Made by a program: the position numbers and the translations under genes
Shown: positions 56,575 to 64,000 of the stretch, piece after piece
Layout: every line of letters starts with the position of its first letter
Numbering within the stretch: position 1 is the stretch's first letter
Source: Strongylocentrotus droebachiensis
Taxonomy: Eukaryota > Echinodermata > Echinoidea > Camarodonta > Strongylocentrotidae
Reading direction: 5' to 3'
Length of the DNA stretch: 64,000 bases
Assembly (NCBI GenBank): GCA_035222895.1
Contig: JAVYIG010009961.1
Coordinates: 1 to 64,000, forward strand
The notes under the pieces: generated by a model
Database searches by the model: none
The model's input: only the letters and a program-made list of their open reading frames with translations
Told to the model about the DNA's origin: nothing

Positions 56575-56990
56575 GGCAACTCGGAAACCATATTGAAGTG
56601 TCTTGTAGCTGTTGCCGGTGGCCAGAAACCTCAAGGTGACAGCCAGCTTAAACCAGGTTCCAGAGACTCCCTGTAGTTAGTATCTCGTTTGGTAATCCTC
56701 GGTGCAATTCGTGTCAGAAGTTCATGGAAATCCTGTGGCCCCATCCGCATGAAATTGGTAAATGCTGTTCATATTGCCCCTGCAAGGGCCTGCGCTGGAT
56801 CCAAGGTTTGACACTTCTTCTTCTTCTAGCTTCTTTCCTCCTCTGTTCTTGTTCTTCTCCCAAGCGTTCATGTTCTGCCACATGACTAATAAGTCTTTCC
56901 AGGGCATCCCGATGCTGGAGTATTGCACCTTTTTGCCAAGGGCCCAAACAACCCATGATCTTTATTGCCTGTGTTATTACAACAGTCATC
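56575..56990 (-). pseudogene. Decayed PIF/Harbinger transposase, N-terminal part
   Basis: Minus strand. GEEQEQRRKEARRRRSVKPW, then IQRRPLQGQYEQHL matches the N-terminal R-rich / W-x-x-R / G-x-Y pattern of HARBI1-like transposases. After frame changes come FHELLTRIAPRITKRDTNYR and LAVTLRFLATGNSYKTLQYG, parallel to LSVFLRHLATGATYAELSYN in the intact copy. The catalytic DDE half is missing. It comes from a different lineage than 51065-52288. Confidence 0.7.
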
Positions 56991-57109
56991 TGTAATTCAA
57001 AAAGCAGTGATGTGTTCTGGACAGCAGGCAGCAGTGGATTGAGGGCAGAAAACTAGGTTTTTAAAGCCCCAATGGCTACACTCGCGGCTCCTGCGAGCGT
57101 CTATTGCAT

Positions 57110-57230
57110 TTTTACATGGCACTTTCGCACACAGTAAGCAACCGTACGCAACCGTAAGCAAACCTACGCCAGGCCTACGCAAGCGTACGTAACCCTACGC
57201 CAATTGCCTACGCCGAAGGTTACTTTTCAC
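57110..57230. repeat. Degenerate TACGCAAC motif cluster
   Basis: About nine imperfect 10-bp units (GTACGCAACC, CTACGCCAGG and similar). This resembles the motif-packed ends of the Harbinger elements here, and it is probably the right flank of the element that contains the decayed transposase. Confidence 0.5.
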
Positions 57231-58099
57231 GCAAGAACGTCCGGCTTGTAATACACAAAAATCGGTCGGTTTGACTTTACAAACCGGACTTAGTGAGATG
57301 CTTTCAGAGGGAGGAAACATGCATACGTATACCCTAATTACGCTTAGTGGGGGCCGGGGTAATAGGTCAATTTCTAATCCTTTTGATGATTCCAAAACCG
57401 TACAGTTTACAACTTTTTTTTATAGTTATTAGTTATTACGAATAAAAATGAACTTTCATGACTAAGGACGTCTATTCCCATGCTGTGTTAGTAGTACACT
57501 GTCAATCTTACTGCTTCCAAACGATTTCTTCGATAATGTAATCGCATGGATTACTTCGAATAATCGGGTCTTCGCGTCGGGTCGGGGGTAATGTTTATGA
57601 AATCAACCACTCTCATCTACTAATGGTCTGGTCTTTACCCAACACGTTGTGAAAACCATCAGGTAAGTCTACCCAAGGTCGCGTCCTTACTGTGCATCAT
57701 AACATATGATCTTCCGCTTTCGTTTCGTGAAAGGTCATGTCACGTGACCAAACCCACCGGACACGATGAACCGGTGATTCGCAGTAAGCCAATCGCAAGA
57801 CCAGAACTGAGCATTATCTTTAACGAGCGTGATATGAAAATCCGAACTAATCAATAGACTTTGACTGAAGACAGTGTAATTTAAATGTACATACTTGTTA
57901 GAATGAATGGTGATTGTTTTAATGGTTGTTGAAATAATATAGTTCAACTAGAAGTCCTTATGATAATACATGTTATAATTCTTGATGGCTGTTTAATCTG
58001 ATAGACAAAGCGTACCCCTTTAGCACACTATAATAATGATGAAAAATTATGATGATGAAGATGACAATAGTGATAATGATAATAATAATAAATAATAAC
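57231..58099. repeat. 3' part of duplicated unit 1
   Basis: 57362-57690 matches 63707-64000 closely (GACTAAGGACGTCTATTCCC, AATAATCGGGTC, GGGGGTAATGTTTATGAAAT). The remainder up to 58099 is unannotated AT-rich DNA. Confidence 0.65.
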
Positions 58100-58140
58100 A
58101 TACAACTAATGTTTGTGTGGGTAGGTGCAGGCGTGGGCGT

Positions 58141-58172
<32 letters not shown>

Positions 58173-59530
58173 ACATCCATAGCAAGGATACGCTAAAAAT
58201 GCAGTTGCATTCGATAGTTACGTGGAAGAGTTAAAACCTCCTCAGCTATGATCATTCACTTTACACAACAACTAACAAATGATTTGAAATAAAATGATAT
58301 TACTTCTACTACTACTACTACTACTACTAAAAACAAAAATAATAATAATCATAATAATCATAATAATCATCATAATAATAAATAATGATCATAATAATGA
58401 TAATAAAAAAAGAACAATACAAATAATAATAAAAGATCAATACAAATAATAATGATAATGATGATAATAATTAAAGAAGGGTGGAAAAATCTGAAAAATA
58501 AGAACAAGAACAAGACCAAGAACAAGAACAAGAAGAAATAAGATAATGGAAGAAGAAGAAGCAGTGTAGTAGTAGTAGTATTAGTAGTAGTAGTAGTAGA
58601 AGCAGAAGAAGAAGAAGAAGGAGAACAAGAAAAATAAATACAAGAATAAGAAGAAGATGACGAAAGATCAAGAATAAAGTCCATTCATAAAAATAGGGAT
58701 GGGTGATATGAGTGCTTCAGAAGCATTTTCTACGGTAGCAATTAGTATTACTCCAAAATCATAGTTTCACCGAAATACAAATTACAGGTATACATCCGCC
58801 CTCAGTATGGTCTGAAATCAGATCGTCACTTATATCCATTAAGTTGAGAGTTAAGAGATATTAATGGAGATCATTTACTTGATTCTACCGGTACTTCATC
58901 ATGTTTGTTTATAGCACCGAAGCACTTGGATTGGGAGGTTGAATTTGTTAAAGGGCAGATCCGGATGGGGGCGCAAAATGCCTGCGCTCGTTTTCGGTTT
59001 GATTTGAACACAGGCAGGATAGCATTACTGAAAACTATTTTATGAAGTTTTAGGGCGGGGTTTTTATGTTTATGGTGGTATCATCCCTTATCGTATTTAC
59101 ACGTTGCTTTTCGACTTTTCCATCTCCCCACCATCTCTCTCCCCCCCCCCCCCTCTCTCTCTCCCCCTCTCTCTCTCTCTCTCTCTCTCTTTCCCTATCT
59201 CTCTCTCTCTCTCCCTCTCTCCCTCTCTCTCTCGCTCCCATCCCTCTCTCTCTCTCTCTCTCTTTCCCTCGCGCGCTCTCTCTCTCTCTCTATCCTTAAT
59301 TTTATCTTGATATGCTATCAAATGGGGCACATGGCCCCGAAGCCACCCCATTGCAGAAGAATAGCCGGAATTGGGGGGGGGGGTTGTCTTCATCTGTCTA
59401 TTAAAAGAAAACGCCCCATTCTCGTTTGAGGGGGCGGCAGGGGGGTTCCCTATAAAATCAAAATTATGGGTACGCCACTGTTTTTAGATGCATCTCAGGA
59501 AATGTTTGAAGGCCATTTTACTTGAAGAAT
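58100..59530 (+). repeat. Duplicated unit 2: 5' region of the secreted gene
   Basis: Landmarks in the same order as unit 0: (TG)n 58140-58172, AAAATGCAGTTGCATTCGAT, CTA and AAG tracts 58305-58680, GATATGAGTGCTTCAGAAGC, CATCCGCCCTCAGTATGGTC, a CT tract 59140-59290 and GGCACATGGCCCCGAAGCCA. Here the homologous stretch leads into exon 1. Confidence 0.75.
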
Positions 59531-59639
59531 AACTCGATACGGTGCTCGCGGAGAGGTGAATCAGCATTATCAATTCACTTCCCTGCCACGTCGGTGATCT
59601 TGTTTGGAACTGGAAAGGCTTAGAATTTGCAGAGGAAAA

Positions 59640-59694
59640 ATGGCGCCCTTTCTTCTCGCTTTGATCATATTTGGATTCGCAGCTAGGACTAATT
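59640..59694 (+). CDS. Four-Cys secreted gene (unit 2), exon 1: signal peptide
   Basis: ATG at 59640 in the context GAAAAATGG is followed by MAPFLLALIIFGFAARTN, a textbook short signal peptide (hydrophobic core LLALIIFGFAA). The exon ends in phase 1 at a strong donor T|GTAAGT. Phase agrees with exon 2. The 5' UTR is probably within 59530-59639. No TATA box is assigned. Confidence 0.65.
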
Positions 59695-61012
59695 GTAAGT
59701 GATCATTACCTTTGTAAATTTCGACCGATGACAGGTACATGCTGCGATTTGCTTTTCGATAAAGAAACAATTCTATGATAGCAAAATATGAAGAGTCATA
59801 GTTTTAATATAATGATAAGTGAGTGAGACGGTCAGGCTTTACGACAAATGTTATGTTTACTGATACCCATTGAGCTATGATAAATGTATTCTTCAGAGAT
59901 TAATTACGCTCTACATTTTTAGAACATTCAAATATCACTTATATAATAGATATAACTGAACGTATAATACTCAGATACTTTGGAAAAACCCTCTACAATT
60001 AGCATTATTACACAATGCTGATAATTAGTAATTGATCTACAAAGTGTAGTTGTATTGAGCTAAGTTTAAAAGACAATTTCTTTTTTTATATCGGCCAGGA
60101 ATCATTAAAGATACTATAATAATAATAATAACAATATGTCTTGTTTACCCAGGATAGCCTCATCAGTATTCATACTGTTCTCCCCCGAGGGCCCTGCAAT
60201 CATATTATGTCCCTTTGGCAGCCTAATTCTGTAGAAACTTTGCGTTAATTATGAATATGTCATGTATGTCCTATCTGTAAAATTTAGACTTAGCAGTGTC
60301 CTAGTATTCAAAATATGCAAGGAAACCCATTTACCTTCTAGACTGCACTGTCAGACACTATTGAGTGACTGACTGACATCTTTTTTTCTTCGGTAATAAC
60401 ATACATAAATGAGCTGTAAGAGGTACATGAGCGTTTGTCTACATCAATAACCCACTACTTGTAATGGCCAAAATTAAACTGATTGAACTTTTTTGCAGCA
60501 CAAAACGTACAACCATTCGGTAAAAGGGTTTGAAAATCAGACTATTACTGAAGTGATTGCAATCATTTAAGTCGATTCGACAACTGCTGGTCCTTATTTT
60601 CCCACTAAAAGCCATTTTCAAGTTCTTTCATTTTGACGGAAGTTCTGAATTAGTATTGTCTTTCAATGCCGTTGGAATCTAACCTTTTCATTTGTTGGGT
60701 CTGCAAATGGGACATTAACCAGCGTTCCGTAAGAAAGTACATAGTTTTACCACTTTTTTCCTTTCCTCTGTTTCCCATTTCCTTCTCTCTCTCTCACACT
60801 CTCTCTCTTTAAATCTCTCAATCTGTCTCTCTCTTTAACTCTCTATATCTGTCTCTCTTTCTCTCTCTATATATATATCTATCTTTCTATCTCTATTTCT
60901 TTCTCTATCTCCATTTCTCTCCACCCCCCCCCCCCCCTTCACTCTCACCTTTTCCCCTTCCTCTCCCTGCATTCACATTCCACCTTTCGCTTTGTCTCTC
61001 TCCGCCTCACAG
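59695..61012. other. Intron 1 of the unit-2 secreted gene
   Basis: Contains an (AAT)n-tailed retroelement 3' end on the minus strand at about 60112-60250 (inverted, it reads GAGGCTATCCTGGGTAAACA then ATTATTATT). A CT-rich tract with a run of C (60780-61000) precedes the acceptor. Confidence 0.5.
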
Positions 61013-61257
61013 CTCGTCCATACCCCGGCGACATCCCGGGCGACGACGAAGACGGGTACGATGTCAGCATCCCCCTTCTCCGAAGTCTGTCGTTCGGCCT
61101 TCACCGACAACGAGCCGAAATATGACGTCGGGTTTGTCAACTACATGGTTGATTCCATCTGTCCATTCCTCTCCGATGATGACGGGGAAGGCTCGGGGGA
61201 GGGGGTCCGTTTACTGGTCGGGCTACGGGCTACAGATCTTAACCCTCCAAGATATAG
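61013..61257 (+). pseudogene. Four-Cys secreted gene (unit 2), exon 2, frame-disrupted
   Basis: Acceptor GCCTCACAG, donor ATAG|GTATGC. In the exon 1 phase it begins RPYPGDIPGDDEDGYDVSIP. One extra C in CCCCCTTC (about 61072) then shifts the frame and leads to a stop. Across the shift the conserved body continues as EVCRSAFTDNEPKYDVGFVN, then SICPFLSDDDGEGSG. A 7-base duplication (CGGGCTA) near 61220-61235 adds a second shift before LTLQDI. Conservation with unit 1 across both lesions shows which frame is ancestral. Either this copy is dead or the assembly has indel errors. Confidence 0.65.
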
Positions 61258-61261
61258 GTAT

Positions 61262-61860
61262 GCTTATGACGTGATGAGGACGACGATAATAAGTAAGCTA
61301 ATGATCATGCTGGTGAAAATGAGAATGAGGATGATGATGTTGATGATGAGGATGATGATGATGATGATGATGATAATTAAGGTTAGAAAGGTGATGATGA
61401 TGATGATGATGACGATGGTGGTGTTGGTAATGATGATAATGATGATGATGATGATGCTGATGATGATGATGATGACGATGACGATGATGATGATGATGAT
61501 GACGATGATGATGATGATGGTGGTGATGATAATGATTATAATGATGATGATGATGATAATGATGATAATGATGATAATGATGATAATGATGATAATGATG
61601 ATAATGATGATAATGATGATAATGATGATAGTGATGATAATGATGATAATGATGATAATGATGATGATAATGATGATAATGATGATAATGATGATAATGA
61701 TTTTGTTCTTTTACGTGGTTGATAATGAAGAGAATGATGATGATGATGATGATGAAGGTGAGAATGGTGATGATCGTGATGATGAAGGTGAGAATGGTGA
61801 TGATCGTGATGATGAAGGTGAGAATGGTGATGATCGTGATGATGATTCATATAATTTCTA
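61262..61860 (+). repeat. Long (GAT)n / (GATAAT)n microsatellite in intron 2
   Basis: About 600 bp dominated by GAT, including 14 or so ATGATGATA units at 61540-61700 and three copies of the 30-bp GGTGAGAATGGTGATGATCG unit at 61758-61845. It yields a spurious Met-rich frame. Confidence 0.9.
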
Positions 61861-62389
61861 TGGGGCGCCATATTCTGATTAATATATATTTTTTTTTTAT
61901 GGCAGGTTGGTGATTATGCATGATGAAAATAATGACGATAGTGGTGATGGTGAAGATAATAATGATGACAATGATTTTGTACTGGTAGGTAGGCAAAAAT
62001 GAAGAGGATCATGATGATGGTGATCTTGATTATCGCATTTTTATGGCACCATAATTCTGTTTAATATTTTTGTATTTTTCTGGTCGGATGATAATGATGA
62101 ACATGACGACGACGAGGACGATGATGAGGATGATGATATTTCTCAGCATTTGTAAGTCGCCGTATGTTTGTTAAAACCATTCAAAGGCGCAGACTCTTGC
62201 ACTCTTTGTTGGTTGGTCTAATGTATTAATATTGTGGTCTGATTAGGTTAGTTACCGAGAATGATTATTTAAGGCCAATGAATGAAAAAAAAAGTTTCCC
62301 TGGGATGTTTTGAATATTTCTAAAAATGTACGATGACAATAAATGAATGAGATATAAAAGAAATCACGAATTTATATATTAAAACTCTG

Positions 62390-63054
62390 TTATCTCTCTC
62401 TCTCTCTCTCTCTCTGTCCCTCAATCCCTTACACGATCTCTCACATTCATCCTTCCATCCATCTCTCCCCTCCACTACTAATCTCATCCGTCCGTCATTG
62501 ATTCCTCCCCAACCCCCTGTTTCCCTACATCCCTCCATCCATCTCTCCCTCCTTCCCTCCCCTCCATTCCACTGAACCTTCCATCCCCATTATTTCTCCC
62601 CTTACTAATTCCTCCCTCCATTTCTCCATCTATTCACCCCTATGCCTTCCTATACGCCTCAATCCATCCATCCCTCCCTCATCAAACTGTCCCCCACACT
62701 ATCAACCATATCCCTCCATCGATCCGTCCCCCCTCCACTATTTATCTTCGCCATCCATCTGCTCCATCAATCCTTCCCTCCCTCCTTCCATCCCTCTATC
62801 CGTCCTTCCACTGCTATATTCCTTAATTCCACACCCTTCCATGAATATATCCTACCCTCCGCCCTTCCCCATCTCCCTCCCTTCATCCATACACACTTCT
62901 ATCCACCCATCCATCCTGTCCTCGTTAATCTTTCCGTCCCTCCCTCGAGACACCACCACCCCCCCCCCCCCCCGCGACCCCTCATCCTTTCCCCTTCCTC
63001 TATTCCACCCTCCATCCATCCTTCCATCCCTCCATCATCGTCTCACCTCCCCAG
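62390..63054. repeat. Pyrimidine-rich (TCCATCCC)n tract before exon 3
   Basis: CT microsatellite, then TCCATCCATCCCTCC-like repeats and a run of 17 C (62958-62974), ending in the acceptor CTCCCCAG. Confidence 0.85.
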
Positions 63055-63341
63055 TCGAAGCGCTCTCTCCAGATCCCGGTGACCGGCAGATCCTCAGAGG
63101 GTTGGCCGAGAGTGCCTGCAAGTCCGAGGTCCAGGGGCACATGGGCATCGATTCCTTCTGCCGTTTCCGTCGGGACGGCATCAAAGTCAGCGGCATGGAG
63201 GATGGTCGCGGTGCTGGTAGCGGTGCTGGTAGCGGTGCTGGTAGCGGTGATGGCAGTGGTGATAGAAGTGGTAGTGGTGATGGTGGCTATGGCTTTTCTG
63301 TTTATTGGAGTAGTATGGTTGACGGTGGCAGTTTCTGGTAA
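63055..63341 (+). CDS. Four-Cys secreted gene (unit 2), exon 3
   Basis: Starts after CACCTCCCCAG with two bases completing a Val codon (G|TC), matching the donor base of exon 2. It encodes VEALSPDPGDRQILRGLAES, then ACKSEVQGHMGIDSFCRFRR and DGIKVSGMEDGRG. A repeat tail (GAGSGAGSGAGSGDGSGD type) follows, then GYGFSVYWSSMVDGGSFW and TAA at 63339-63341. It contributes the third and fourth cysteines (ACKS, SFCRF). The same exon is orphaned at 21863-22059 with a different tail length. I do not recognise the family. Confidence 0.7.
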
Positions 63342-64000
63342 ATGAAGAAAAAAACATGAATCGTTTGACACATTAATTTTGAATTAAACATAGTCAAATA
63401 AGTAAACTGTATCATGTGTATGTAGTACTACACAAAAAAATGTTTTGGTCTTGATATGCTTGATGTAAGGTGTTCCATGTGGCTATATCTTTTCAAAGAA
63501 ACAGCTTTAAAAAATTTCATTCTTCTCATATGTCAGTTGCATGGGAAGTACTTCATTGATAGTCCACTGAGAACGGTATAGGTGTAGTTCTCCAAACGTT
63601 CCTATATTTGAAATATGGCGAGAAGTGACTCGAAACTTTCATATCACACGTCTGTAGTCACATACTCACATTTCTGCGTGTACTGCATTTTATTTTCAAC
63701 AGTATTAGGTCAATTTCCAATCGTTATGATGATTCCAAACCCTTACAGTTCACAACTATGTTATGGTTATTACGAATACAGATGAACTTGCATGACTAAG
63801 GACGTCTATTCCCATGTTTGTAGTACACTGTCAATCTTAATGTTTCCAGACAATTTCTTCGACAATGTAATCGCATGGGCTTACTTCGAATAATCGGGTC
63901 ATCGCGTCGGGTAGGGGGTAATGTTTATGAAATCATCAATTCTCATCTATATTGGTCTGGTATAATTTACCCGACACGTTGAGAAAAACCTAAGGTAAAT
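63342..64000. other. 3' UTR and shared 3' flank of unit 2
   Basis: 63342-63500 matches the 3' UTR of the orphan exon at 22060-22235, but the AATAAA seen there is altered here. 63707-64000 matches 57362-57690 of unit 1. The window ends inside the duplication. Confidence 0.6.

Noticed and set aside
61262..61882. Met/Asp-rich continuation of an ORF over the GAT microsatellite
   Set aside because: Beyond the exon 2 donor at 61257 it is pure triplet repeat in an intron.
62642..63050. Pro/Ser-rich ORF before exon 3
   Set aside because: TCCATCCC repeat upstream of the splice acceptor; only the part from 63055 is exon.

Overview
This 64 kb window is animal nuclear DNA, most likely from a sea urchin or a close echinoderm. 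The evidence is AT-rich, intron-bearing DNA crowded with non-LTR retrotransposons (CR1/L2-like and RTE-like), PIF/Harbinger and TTAA-targeting DNA elements, a tRNA-derived SINE of the kind known from sea urchins, and an ankyrin-ZU5-Death gene of a type expanded in echinoids. There are no bacterial operons, tRNA or rRNA clusters, or CRISPR arrays. Taxon and family names come from recognition of motifs; no database was searched.

Layout. 0.2-0.4 kb: last coding exon of a gene with a ubiquitin-protease-like His box. 1.4-6.2 kb: a Harbinger-type non-autonomous element, broken LINE pieces, short tandem repeats and a SINE. 6.2-21.7 kb: a satellite array of about 80 monomers of about 192 bp, with nested higher-order duplications including two adjacent near-identical 3,645-bp blocks; every monomer carries a long inverted repeat. 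21.8-22.2 kb: an orphan last exon of the secreted-protein family found again at 59-63 kb. 22-31 kb: mostly non-coding, with MITEs, a SINE, an RTE copy and degenerate repeats.

31-45 kb (minus strand): a complete seven-exon gene can be assembled. A 22-repeat ankyrin exon is followed by linker, ZU5, ZU5/UPA-like and linker exons, then a C-terminal Death-domain exon. All splice phases agree and predict about 1,078 residues. Its introns hold a 5'-truncated CR1/L2-like LINE with an uninterrupted 819-codon frame, a Harbinger MITE and smaller elements.

45-64 kb: an RTE remnant, then three partial or complete tandem units of a segmental duplication. Only the last unit (58.1-64 kb) keeps all three exons of a small secreted gene: signal peptide, acidic four-cysteine body, Gly/Ser/Asp-repeat tail. 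That copy and its neighbour carry frame lesions. Between the units lie a PIF/Harbinger element with one intact transposase gene, a TTAA MITE with a visible paralogous empty site, a second RTE, a decayed Harbinger transposase and long simple repeats.

The best candidates for new biology are the four-cysteine secreted family, the hairpin-bearing satellite with its higher-order structure, and the Harbinger elements filled with degenerate roughly 10-bp motifs.
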